NCBI RefSeq assembly: GCF_006494775.1
Contig: NZ_CP041146.1
Span: forward strand, 4,030,001 to 4,094,000
From: Nocardioides humi
GTDB lineage: Bacteria > Actinomycetota > Actinomycetes > Propionibacteriales > Nocardioidaceae
DNA length: 64,000 bases
Direction: 5' to 3'
Shown here piece by piece: positions 55,241 through 63,626 of the stretch (position 1 is the first letter of the stretch; every line of letters starts with the position of its first letter). Under the pieces are notes generated by a model, which made no database searches, had not been told where the DNA came from, and worked only from the letters and a program-made list of their open reading frames with translations. A program made the position numbers and the translations under genes.

Positions 55241-55518
55241 AGCGGCACCCCCACGTCGAGGAGGTGCTGGGCGACCAGGTCGTCGGTGTCGGCGGCCGTC
55301 CGGGCGACGTACCGCAGGCCCGCGGCGTTGGCCGTGAACGCCGCCTCGACCTCGGCCGCGCCGTCGGTGCAGGTCGCCAGCGCGAGCCGGACCAGTGTGG
55401 TCAGCGCGCCGGCGTCGGGCGCGGCGACGGCGGTACGCCGGGCGCGCAGCTCGCCCGCCTCCTCGTCGAGGCGGTGGGCGGCCCGGCGCAGGGCGGCGGG
55501 GTCCACGGTGAACGTCAT
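55228..55518 (-). CDS. WXG100/EspC-like helical protein
   Basis: 96 aa from ATG 55518. Two amphipathic helices: TVDPAALRRAAHRLDEEAGE and GAAEVEAAFTANAAGLRYVA. The form of small ESX-associated actinobacterial proteins, but without a WXG motif or clear YxxxD signal (YVARTAADTD). Precedes and overlaps the 354-aa gene. ESX relation is inference. Confidence 0.7.
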   Translation of the reverse strand: MTFTVDPAALRRAAHRLDEEAGELRARRTAVAAPDAGALTTLVRLALATCTDGAAEVEAAFTANAAGLRYVARTAADTDDLVAQHLLDVGVPLWSS

Positions 55519-55623
55519 GCGCGGCAGCCTCGGCTCCCCGCCCCTGTGGACAAACCTCGGTGCTCCGGGCCTGTGGACACGAGCGTGCGGGCCGGTGTCG
55601 GTGGCCGCGCCTAGCGTCGGGAC

Positions 55624-55983
55624 ATGGCTATCGCACGCAATCCCCAGTTCGTCCTCGACTGCCCCGACCCGAAGGCGCTCGCCGAGTTCTACGGCGCCCT
55701 CCTCGGCTGGCCGCCCCGGGTCGATCCCGACGGCAGCTGGGCCACCGTGTCCTCGGGCGACCACCACATCCACCTCCAGCAGGTCGGCGACTACCGCCCG
55801 CCGGAGTGGCCCGGCCAGGACGTCCCCCAGCAGGTGCACCTCGACGTGGACGTCGACGACCTCGACGAGGCGGAGGCCGCCACCCTCGCCCTGGGCGCGA
55901 CGAAGCACCCCCACCAGCCGGGCACGTCCTTCCGGGTCTTCCTCGACCCCGCCGGGCATCCGTTCTGCCTCTGCCAGGCCTGA
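55624..55983 (+). CDS. VOC-family (glyoxalase-like) protein
   Basis: 119 aa. One glyoxalase/bleomycin-resistance module pair: FVLDCPDPKALAEFYGALLG, HHIHLQQVGDY, QQVHLDVDVDDLDEAEAATL, and FRVFLDPAGHPFCLCQA with the terminal Glu-equivalent region. Metal ligands His are present in HIHLQQ and VHLDVD. Widespread in actinobacteria; the substrate is unknown. TAGCGT (55612-55617) 6 nt before ATG suggests a leaderless mRNA. Confidence 0.92.
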   Translation: MAIARNPQFVLDCPDPKALAEFYGALLGWPPRVDPDGSWATVSSGDHHIHLQQVGDYRPPEWPGQDVPQQVHLDVDVDDLDEAEAATLALGATKHPHQPGTSFRVFLDPAGHPFCLCQA

Positions 55984-55996
55984 GCGCCGGCGCGAC

Positions 55997-57160
55997 TCAG
56001 CGGGTGAAGGACTCCCGGACCTCGTCCTCGGTGATGCCGTAGTCGGACAGGTCGTAGGAGTGCGCCGGGCGGCGCGGGCCGCTGCGCGACTCCTCGTCGA
56101 GCCGGCGGACGGCCTGTCGGGCCGCGGGGCTCCAGGTGAGGCCGAAGGCGTCGTAGATCGCGCCGACGGTGCCCACCGGGTCCTGGACGAACGCGCGGTA
56201 GTCGACGTCGAAGAACTGGCGCTCGTCGTACTTGGCCCGGGCCTGCCAGAACGCGTGCCACTGCCGGGTCAGGTGCCCCAGTTGGTCGCGGCCGAGCGTC
56301 TCGCCGACGAAGGTGGTCGAGTGGCCGGCGGTCGCCTCGGCGGAGAGCGAGCAGGCGGACGCGACGGAGGTGACCGGGTCGCGCTGGGTCATCACGACGA
56401 GCGCGTCGGGGTAGACCTCCAGCAGCGCGTCGAGCGCGATCAGGTGCGAGGGGTTCTTCAGCACCCACCGCCGGTCGGTGTCGTTGAGCCCGATCAGCTG
56501 CAGGTTGCGCCGGTGCCGCTCGTAGGCGTCGGTCCAGCCCTGGGTGGCCAGCCAGCGGGAGTACGCCGGCACGTGGGCCAGCGACTCGAAGCCGAGCGAC
56601 TTGCCGGTCTGGCGCAGCACCCGCCAGCACTCCTCGGGCTCGGTCGCGTCGGAGTAGTGGATGCCCATGAACTCGGGGTTGGTGATGTGGTGCTCGCGGA
56701 AGGCCGCCTGCATGGCGGTGAAGATCGGGTCGTCCTCCCAGGTGTCCCGCGGCGGGCGCGGCTGGGGGAACTCGGTCAGCCACATCTCCAGGCCCTGGTG
56801 GGCGGGGTCCGCGCAGAGCAGCCGGCTCAGGGCCGTCGTGCCGGTGCGGGGGAGGCCGAGCACGAAGATCGGCCGCTCGATCCGCACCGCCGCATGGTCG
56901 GGGAACTCGGCGAACCGGGCCTGGGTGAGCAGCCGCGCGACCAGCGCGCTCTTGACCTGCGAGCGCATGAAGTAGTTGCCGACCCCGGTCAGCCCGGCCT
57001 CCGGCGAGCCGAGGTCCTCGACCAGGATCCGGAACGCCTCCTCGTGGCCCGGCGCGTCCGCGAAGCCGAAGTCGGTCAGGCCGGTGGTGCGGGTCGCCGC
57101 GGCGCAGATGTCCTCGAAGATGCCGACGTCGGGGCGCTGGCGGGGGCCCTCAGTCGACAT
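55997..57160 (-). CDS. Sulfotransferase-family protein
   Basis: 387 aa. PAPS-binding 5'-phosphosulfate loop PIFVLGLPRTGTTALSRLL near residue 95; 3'-phosphate motif ALVVMTQRDPVTSVASACSL near residue 250; DYRAFVQDPVGTVGAIYDAF. Related actinobacterial sulfotransferases of about 390 aa occur next to SDR genes in lipid and steroid gene clusters. Overlaps the SDR gene by 11 nt and shares its promoter, which carries a KstR-like site. Confidence 0.92.
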   Translation of the reverse strand: MSTEGPRQRPDVGIFEDICAAATRTTGLTDFGFADAPGHEEAFRILVEDLGSPEAGLTGVGNYFMRSQVKSALVARLLTQARFAEFPDHAAVRIERPIFVLGLPRTGTTALSRLLCADPAHQGLEMWLTEFPQPRPPRDTWEDDPIFTAMQAAFREHHITNPEFMGIHYSDATEPEECWRVLRQTGKSLGFESLAHVPAYSRWLATQGWTDAYERHRRNLQLIGLNDTDRRWVLKNPSHLIALDALLEVYPDALVVMTQRDPVTSVASACSLSAEATAGHSTTFVGETLGRDQLGHLTRQWHAFWQARAKYDERQFFDVDYRAFVQDPVGTVGAIYDAFGLTWSPAARQAVRRLDEESRSGPRRPAHSYDLSDYGITEDEVRESFTR

Positions 57161-57947
57161 GGAACTCGCCGCAGTCGACGTTCAGCATGACTCCGGTGAC
57201 GGCGGAGGCCAGGTCCGACGCGAGGAACAGGGTCGCCCGGGCGACCTCCTCGGGCGAGGCGAGCCGCTTGAGGTCCGTGGGCGCCGCCTTCTCGGCGTAC
57301 ACCTCCTCGTGGGTGCGCCCGGACTCGCTGGCGAGCCAGTCGAAGTAGGCCTTGTTGACGTCCTCGTAGATGTACGACGGCGCGACGCTGTTGACCCGGA
57401 TGCCGCGCGGGCCGAGCTCGGTCGCGAGCGAGGAGGCGAGGTGCTTGAGCGTGCCCTTGGACAGCTTGTAGCCGCTGTACTCCGGCTGGCTGCTGTAGAC
57501 CACGCACGAGTTGACCATGATGATCGAGCCGCCCGGCTCGTCGTCGGTCTGCGCGAGGGCGTCGGCGAAGAGCGCCGAGAGCCGCAGGGGCGCGAAGACG
57601 TTGGTCTCGTTGGCGGTGCGCAGTCCGTCGAGGTCGAGCGTGCTGATCGGGTCCATCGGCGGGATGCCGAAGGCGTTGTTGATCAGGCAGTCCACCTTGC
57701 CGAACTCGTCGAGTGCCGCCTCGACCAGCTGCTTGCGCTGGTCCTCGTCGGTGATGTCGGTCGGTACGACGAGCGCCCGGCGCCCGTGCGCCCGGACCAC
57801 CTCGGCCATCTTCTCGAGCCGCTTCGGGGTGCGGCTGGCGAGCACCAGGTCGGCACCCATCCGCGCCGCCTCCTCGCCCAGCGAGCGTCCGAGGCCCGGC
57901 CCGACACCGGAGAGCACGACGACCTTGTCGGTCAGCAGATCCACCAT
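57150..57947 (-). CDS. SDR-family oxidoreductase
   Basis: 265 aa from ATG 57947. Cofactor motif SGVGPGLGRSLGEEAARMG (residues 13-31); catalytic triad Ser in MVNSCVVYSSQ, Tyr and Lys in YSGYKLSKGTLKHLASSL. Probable NAD(P)-dependent alcohol/ketone enzyme. TACTCT 7 nt upstream of ATG is the -10, overlapping a KstR-type operator, so the substrate may be a steroid or a related lipid. Operon with the sulfotransferase. Confidence 0.93.
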   Translation of the reverse strand: MVDLLTDKVVVLSGVGPGLGRSLGEEAARMGADLVLASRTPKRLEKMAEVVRAHGRRALVVPTDITDEDQRKQLVEAALDEFGKVDCLINNAFGIPPMDPISTLDLDGLRTANETNVFAPLRLSALFADALAQTDDEPGGSIIMVNSCVVYSSQPEYSGYKLSKGTLKHLASSLATELGPRGIRVNSVAPSYIYEDVNKAYFDWLASESGRTHEEVYAEKAAPTDLKRLASPEEVARATLFLASDLASAVTGVMLNVDCGEFHVD

Positions 57948-57958
57948 GGCGGACAGAG

Positions 57959-57972
57959 TAGAACGTGTTTCA
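57959..57972 (-). promoter_or_regulatory. KstR-like operator in the SDR promoter
   Basis: TAGAACGTGTTTCA fits every fixed position of the KstR consensus TNNAACNNGTTNNA that I recall for mycobacterial cholesterol genes. It overlaps the -10 TACTCT of the SDR/sulfotransferase operon and lies 58 nt before the aldo/keto reductase start. Confidence 0.65.
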
Positions 57973-58029
57973 GTTCTGGTCGAGGGGCGGAGCCGGAATA
58001 GTCGACGCGCCGATCGGTTGCACCTGGTC

Positions 58030-58878
58030 GTGACCACTCCTTCGATCACCCTCAACGACCAGACCTCCATCCCGCAGTTCGGCCTCGGCGTCTGGCAGGT
58101 GCCGGCCGGCGAGACCGAGCGCGTCGTGTCCGATGCGTTCGAGCTCGGCTACCGCCACGTCGACACCGCCCAGATGTACGGCAACGAGGAGGGGGTCGGC
58201 GCCGCGATCGCCCGCTCCGGCCTCGCCCGCGAGGACCTCTACGTCACCACCAAGCTCAACAACAACCGCCACGACCCCGCCCAGGCGAAGGACTCGCTGC
58301 GGGTATCGCTCGACAAGCTCGGCCTGGAGAAGGTCGACCTCTTCCTCATCCACTGGCCGCTGCCGACGCAGTACGACGGCGACTTCGTCTCGACCTGGGA
58401 GGCCCTCCTCGAGCTGCGCGAGGCCGGCCTGACCACCTCCGTCGGCGTCTCCAACTTCCAGCCCGACCACCTCGACCGGATCGTCGCCGCGACCGGCGTC
58501 GTCCCCGCCGTCAACCAGGTCGAGGCGCACCCCTACTTCGCCAACGACGCCGTCCGTGCCGCGACCTCCGGCCACGGCTCCCACGTCCAGGCCTGGTCCC
58601 CGCTCGGGCAGGGCGGCGGCGAGCTGACCGACCCGGCCGTGACCGCGCTCGCCGAGCGCCACGGCAAGACGCCGGCCCAGGTGCTCCTGCGCTGGGCCAT
58701 CGACCGTGGCGACATCGTCTTCCCCAAGTCGCTGAGCAAGGCCCGGCTGGCGGAGAACGTCGAGGTCTTCGACTTCGCGCTCGCCGCCGACGAGGTGGCC
58801 GCCCTCGCCGCGCTGGACAAGGGCGAGGCCGGTCGCCAGGGCCCGAACCCGGACACCTTCGACTGGATCCCGAGCTGA
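58030..58878 (+). CDS. Aldo/keto reductase
   Basis: 282 aa from GTG 58030. Catalytic tetrad: Asp and Tyr in RHVDTAQMYGNEEGVG, Lys in LYVTTKLNNN, His in LFLIHWPLP. NADPH site: FPKSLSKARLAENVEVFDF. 2,5-diketo-gluconate reductase-like subgroup. Divergent from the SDR operon; both may respond to the KstR-like site between them. Substrate unknown. Confidence 0.94.
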   Translation: MTTPSITLNDQTSIPQFGLGVWQVPAGETERVVSDAFELGYRHVDTAQMYGNEEGVGAAIARSGLAREDLYVTTKLNNNRHDPAQAKDSLRVSLDKLGLEKVDLFLIHWPLPTQYDGDFVSTWEALLELREAGLTTSVGVSNFQPDHLDRIVAATGVVPAVNQVEAHPYFANDAVRAATSGHGSHVQAWSPLGQGGGELTDPAVTALAERHGKTPAQVLLRWAIDRGDIVFPKSLSKARLAENVEVFDFALAADEVAALAALDKGEAGRQGPNPDTFDWIPS

Positions 58879-58943
58879 GCGGAGCCGGTGGCCGGCACCG
58901 GGTGCGAGCTCGAGGTCGGCCCGAGACCGCGCCTGCGCCCCGC

Positions 58944-59136
58944 TCAGCGCTCGACGTGGCCCGCGAGGTTCGCGAGCGAGGCCGCGAGCCCCGCGGCGTG
59001 GGCCTCGGCGGAGACCCCGGTGGGGACGTCGTCGGCGCGGAACTCCACGCGCGTGCCGCCGCCGTCGGGCGCGACCGACCACGTCATCGTCATCGTGCCC
59101 GCGAACGCCGGATCGTCGATGAGCTCGACCGATCCG
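58944..59136 (-). pseudogene. Remnant of an SRPBCC/AHSA1-type gene
   Basis: Only the C-terminal third is recognisable: DDPAFAGTMTMTWSVAPDGG, TRVEFRADDVPTGVSAEAHA, GLAASLANLAGHVER. Upstream the same frame continues to 59378 but its residues (Pro, Ala, Arg, Ser rich) are not SRPBCC-like, and no other frame carries the missing part. I infer a truncated gene left after a deletion beside the kinase gene. Confidence 0.65.
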
Positions 59137-59205
59137 AGACACGGGCCAGCATCGTCCGGACCTGCGACATCTCGCTGCCCGGCGGCCCCGGCCTGTGGAG
59201 AGCCC

Positions 59206-60144
59206 TCAGCGTGAGGCGGTGAGCTCGCTGCGGTACGGCGGGTCGGCGCCGGGCCGCGAGACGGTGACGGCGGCGGCCGCGGCGGCGTGGCGGAGGACCT
59301 CCCGCCAGCCGTCCGGTGCGAGGGCGTGCAGTGCGCGCCGGGCGCCGGCGCCGAGGAGGTCGCGCTCCCACAGGGCATCGAGGATCGCGGCGGAGAAGGT
59401 GTCGCCGGCGCCGATGGTGTCGGCGAGGCCGCGATCGACCGCGGGGACGTCGACGACGCCGCCGCGGGTGACGGCGGTGGCGCCGTCGGCCCCGCGCGTG
59501 ACGACGACGGCGGCGGGACCCGATGCGAGCAGCCGGGCCACGGCCTCCGCCTCCGGCGCGCCGGGGTAGAGCGCGGCCAGGTCCTCGTCCGAGGCCTTCA
59601 CGACGTCGGCCAGCGCGACCAGACGCTCGATGCGGGCGACGACGTCGGGACCGGTGCCGGTGAGCGCGGGCCGCGCGTTGACGTCGTAGCTGATCGTCGC
59701 GGTGTCGCGCAGCGACCGGACGACGGCCCCGACCTGCTCCGCGCCCGGCGGCAGCACCGCGCTGTAGGAGCAGGCGTGCACGACGACCACGGCCCCGCCC
59801 TCGGGTGCCGCGAGGGCCGCGGGGTCCTCGGCGAGTCGCCAGTCGATGGCGAACTCGTACGCCGCCGCACCGTCCTCGCCGATCGACGCCCGGGCCACCG
59901 AGGTGCGGTCGACGACGTGCGGATCGCCCGCGAGCACGACCCCGGCGGACCGCAGGTGATCCGCCACCAGCGCCCCCGCGTCGTCGGCGGCGAAGCTGGT
60001 CGCGAACCGGACCGGCCGGTCCAGGCGGGCCAGGGCGACGGCGACATTGGCCGCGCTGCCCCCGGCGCGCGTGCTCACCGATCCGTCGCGACTGCGTACG
60101 ACGTCGACGAGCGACTCCCCGGCCACGAGCGCAACCTGCTGCAT
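59206..60144 (-). CDS. PfkB-family carbohydrate kinase
   Basis: 312 aa from ATG 60144. N-terminal substrate signature STRAGGSAANVAVALARLDR; C-terminal catalytic motif LADTIGAGDTFSAAILDALW with the base Asp. Fructokinase/ribokinase-like length. The sugar is unknown. TAGACA (60152-60157) 7 nt before ATG predicts a leaderless mRNA. Divergent from the GAF/PucR regulator with 60 bp between. Confidence 0.93.
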   Translation of the reverse strand: MQQVALVAGESLVDVVRSRDGSVSTRAGGSAANVAVALARLDRPVRFATSFAADDAGALVADHLRSAGVVLAGDPHVVDRTSVARASIGEDGAAAYEFAIDWRLAEDPAALAAPEGGAVVVVHACSYSAVLPPGAEQVGAVVRSLRDTATISYDVNARPALTGTGPDVVARIERLVALADVVKASDEDLAALYPGAPEAEAVARLLASGPAAVVVTRGADGATAVTRGGVVDVPAVDRGLADTIGAGDTFSAAILDALWERDLLGAGARRALHALAPDGWREVLRHAAAAAAVTVSRPGADPPYRSELTASR

Positions 60145-60204
60145 GGCGGCATGTCTATCGCATCGGCGGGACGGGTGCTGTCGCCGTCCTCCTACGATGA
60201 CCGG

Positions 60205-62177
60205 ATGAGCGAGTCGGGCGAGCACGTCGCCGGGACGGCCGACGGCCCCGGGGAGACGTGGCTGTCGCTGCTCGTCGAGGACGCCACCGTCGAGGACCTG
60301 CGCGCGCATCGGGACCGCGTCCTCCGCGAGGCGCACACGGCCCGGAGCGCGCGGGCACCGAGGCGGAGGCCGCGCTCGCGGAGACCCTGCACAGCAGGCT
60401 CGCCGAGCGCCGGCTGCAGGCGCGCAACCTCGCGGCGCTCAACGACCTCGCCCGCAGGCTGGCCTCGCTGCACGACACCAGCGCCGTGTTGCAGGAGGTC
60501 GTCGCGCGCTCGCGCCAGCTGCTCGGCGTCGACGTCGCCTACATCATGGTCCGGCACGACGACGGCTCGCTGCGGATCGAGAGCGCCGACGGCTCGATGG
60601 GATCCGCGCTGCGCGGGCAGGTCCTGAGCGAGGGCCAGGGCCTGGGCGGCCAGGTGGTCAGCACCGGGCGCCCGATGTGGAGCGAGTCCTATCTCGCGGA
60701 CGAGCGGCTCGCCCGCGGCGAGTCGTTGGAGCGGGCCGCGCGCAGCGAGCAGCTCGAGGGCATCCTCGGCGTGCCCCTGCAGGTCGGCGGCGAGACCATC
60801 GGCGTGCTGCTGGCCGCCGAGCGCCGCAGCCGCCGCTTCCTCGAGCAGGAGGTCGAGCTGCTCGCCGGGCTGGCCGCCCATGCCGCCGTCGCGCTGCGCA
60901 ACGCCCAGATCTTCGGCCGGTACCAGCAGGCCCTGGACGACCTGCGCTCCTCCAACGCCAGCCTGCGCGAGCTCGACGTACGCCGCCAGCGGGCTGCCGC
61001 CCTGCGCGACCGTCTCACGGAGATCGTGCTGGCCGGCGGCGGCGTGAGCGAGGTCGCCGCCGCCATCGGCGAGGTGGTGCGTGCGCCGGTCGTCGTCCTC
61101 GACAACGACGGGCGGGTGCTCGGCGCTCCTCAGGAGGGTCTCGTGCTGCCCGCGGACCTCCCTCGGCCGGAGTGGTTCGCCGACGCCCGCACCGTGCGGC
61201 GCCCCGCGACCGACGGCGAGCTCGCCGCCACGGTGGTCGCGCTGCGCGGCGGCTACGCCGGCTGCGTGCTCGTCCCGGGCTCGCCGGAGGTCGACGACGA
61301 GACGGTGCGCCTGCTCGAGATCGGCGCCGTCTCCGTGGCGCTCGTGATCTCGTCGGAGCGGGTCGTGGCGGAGGCGGAGCTGCGCACCCGTGGCGAGCTC
61401 GTGCACGCCCTGCTGGCTCCCGACGTCGACGCCGGCAGCATCCGGCGCCGGGCCCGGGCGGCCGGGCTCGACCTGGACCTGCTGCGCTGCGTCGCGGTCC
61501 TGGACCCCGGTGCCGGCGACCATCGCCCCGCGGAGGCCCTCGCGGCCCGGCTCGCCTCGGAGCTGCGCGGCTGGTCGGCCGAGCACGCCGGGCAGATCGT
61601 CCTCCTCGTCCCGCGGACCGAGGCCGCGGCGGTCCGGGCGCGCGTGGTCGCGCTCGGTGGAGATCCGCTGCCGGCGGCGATCGGCATCGCGGACTGCGGC
61701 GGTGGGGTGGGCGAGGTCCGCGCGGCGTACGAGGCCGCCCGCCAGACCGCCACCCTGCTGCTCGCGCTGGGGCGCGGGCAGGCCGTGGCCCAGCCCGCGG
61801 AGCTGGGGGTCTACCGCTCCCTGTTCAGCAGCGCCGGCCGCGGCCAGATCGCGGACTTCGTCGACGCGACCCTCGGTGCGCTCCTGGCGCAGGACCGGCT
61901 GCGCGGCCGCGATCTGGTGACCACGGTGGACGTCTACCTCCGCCAGGCCCAGCACCATGCCCGCACCTGCGCGGAGCTGCACGTCCATGCCAACACGCTC
62001 TACAACCGGCTCGAGCGGATCGAGGAGGTGCTCGGGCCCGACTGGCGCGATCCGGATCGGGTCCTCGAGCTGCAGCTGGCCCTGCAGCTGCGCCGGCTCG
62101 CCGCCGTCCTCGCCTCGCCGTCGGCCGATCCGCGCTCGCCGGTGGAGGAAACGTCCGAGGCGACCCGGCAAGCGTAG
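60205..62177 (+). CDS. GAF-domain PucR/CdaR-type regulator, frame broken once
   Basis: About 657 aa after correction. ATG 60205 with TACGAT 6 nt upstream. An N-terminal coil, a GAF domain (residues about 90-240, LLGVDVAYIMVRHDDGSLRI, VPLQVGGETIGVLLAAER) and C-terminal PucR-type HTH_30 (DVYLRQAQHHARTCAELHVH, ANTLYNRLERIEEVLG). The frame breaks in the GC-rich stretch near 60353-60355; one more G gives SARGTEAEAALAETL. Probably controls the glcD gene 48 bp downstream in response to a small ligand such as an organic acid, by analogy with GlcD-linked CdaR regulators. Confidence 0.88.
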
Positions 62178-62225
62178 AGATTCTGCCCGACGCCAGCTCG
62201 GACGGGCCGGTGGTCGGATGGGCGC

Positions 62226-63626
62226 ATGACCGCCCCCGGGAGCACGCTGCTGGCAGAGATCGTCGACGCCGTGGGCGCCGAGCAGGTGGTCACCGACCCG
62301 GTCTCGACCGAGGCGCTGAGCCGCGACCATGCCGAGTGGGCCCCGTGCGGCGTGCCGTTGGCGGTCGTGCGGGCACGGAGCACGGCGGACGTCCAGGCCG
62401 TCGTCGCCGCCTGCCATCGCCACCGGGTGCCGGTGGTGTCTCGGGGGGCGGGCACCGGACTGTCCGGCGGCGCGAACGCGGTGGAGGGCGGTGTCGTGCT
62501 GTCGCTGGAGCCGATGCGGGCGATCCGGGAGATCAACCCGCTGGAGCAGCTGGCCGTCGTCGAGCCCGGCGTGGTCAACGACGACCTGCGGGCAGCCGTC
62601 GCCGGCCACGGCCTGTGGTACCCGCCGGACCCGGCGAGCTCGCCGTGGTCGACGATCGGCGGCAACGTCGCCACCAACGCCGGCGGCCTGTGCTGCGTGA
62701 AGTACGGCGTGACCCGCGACTACGTGCTGGCGCTGGAGGTGGTCACGGGCACCGGCGCGGTGGTCCGCCTGGGGCGTCGTACGGCGAAGGGCGTGGCCGG
62801 CTTCGACCTGGTCGGTCTCATGGTGGGCTCGGAGGGCACGCTGGGGATCGTCACCGAGGTCACCGTGCGGCTGCGGCCGCTGCCGCCCGCCGCGATCACC
62901 GTGGCCGGGCACTTCGCGTCGGTCGTCGACGCCGGGGCCGCGGTCCGCGCCGTCGGCGCCGCCGGGATCACGCCGGCGGCCCTGGAGCTGGTCGACCGGC
63001 ACTGCCTGGAGGCCGTGGACGCGTGGAAGAACATGGGTCTCTCGGTCGACGCGGAGGCGGTGCTGCTGGCCCGTGTGGACGAGCCCGGCGTGACGGGGGA
63101 GCAGGTGGCGGACCGGATCGTCGACTGCTTCACCGGCGCCGGCGCGACCTGGGCGGACCGGTCCACCGACCCGGGGGAGGCCGAGGCGCTGTTCGAGGCG
63201 CGCAGGCTCGCCTATCCCGCGCTCGAGCGCCTCGGCCCGGTGCTGACCGAGGACGTGTGCGTGCCGAAGGACCACGTGCCCGAGATGCTGGCGCGGATCG
63301 AGAAGATCGCCGAGCACCACGACGTGCGGATCGCCAATATCGCCCACGCCGGCGACGGCAACCTGCACCCGTTGCTCATCACTCCGCCGGGCGACGACGC
63401 CGCGCGGGTACGTGCCCAGGCCGCCTTCGAGGACATCCTCGACGCCGCGATCGGCCTCGGCGGCACCGTCACGGGGGAGCACGGCGTCGGGCTGCTCAAG
63501 CGCGAGGGGCTCGAGCGCGAGGCCTCGCCCGAGGTGCTCGGGCTGCACCGCGCGATCAAGCGCGCCCTCGACCCCGCGCTGATCCTCAACCCCGGCAAGG
63601 TCGTCGCCATCGAGGGTGTCGGGTGA
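62226..63626 (+). CDS. FAD-linked oxidase (glycolate oxidase GlcD / D-lactate dehydrogenase-like)
   Basis: 466 aa. FAD_binding_4 domain: VPVVSRGAGTGLSGGANAVE, PPDPASSPWSTIGGNVATNA, GVAGFDLVGLMVGSEGTLGI. C-terminal FAD-oxidase domain: CVPKDHVPEMLARIEKIA, ANIAHAGDGNLHPLLIT, GEHGVGLLKREGLE. Oxidises a 2-hydroxy acid, probably glycolate or D-lactate. A separate GlcE/GlcF pair is absent, so it is the single-subunit type. GTGA overlap with the esterase gene. Confidence 0.93.
   Translation: MTAPGSTLLAEIVDAVGAEQVVTDPVSTEALSRDHAEWAPCGVPLAVVRARSTADVQAVVAACHRHRVPVVSRGAGTGLSGGANAVEGGVVLSLEPMRAIREINPLEQLAVVEPGVVNDDLRAAVAGHGLWYPPDPASSPWSTIGGNVATNAGGLCCVKYGVTRDYVLALEVVTGTGAVVRLGRRTAKGVAGFDLVGLMVGSEGTLGIVTEVTVRLRPLPPAAITVAGHFASVVDAGAAVRAVGAAGITPAALELVDRHCLEAVDAWKNMGLSVDAEAVLLARVDEPGVTGEQVADRIVDCFTGAGATWADRSTDPGEAEALFEARRLAYPALERLGPVLTEDVCVPKDHVPEMLARIEKIAEHHDVRIANIAHAGDGNLHPLLITPPGDDAARVRAQAAFEDILDAAIGLGGTVTGEHGVGLLKREGLEREASPEVLGLHRAIKRALDPALILNPGKVVAIEGVG

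Noticed and set aside
59137..59378. Possible N-terminal half of the SRPBCC gene recoverable by a frameshift
   Set aside because: No frame on the minus strand contains SRPBCC-like residues there, so truncation is the better reading.
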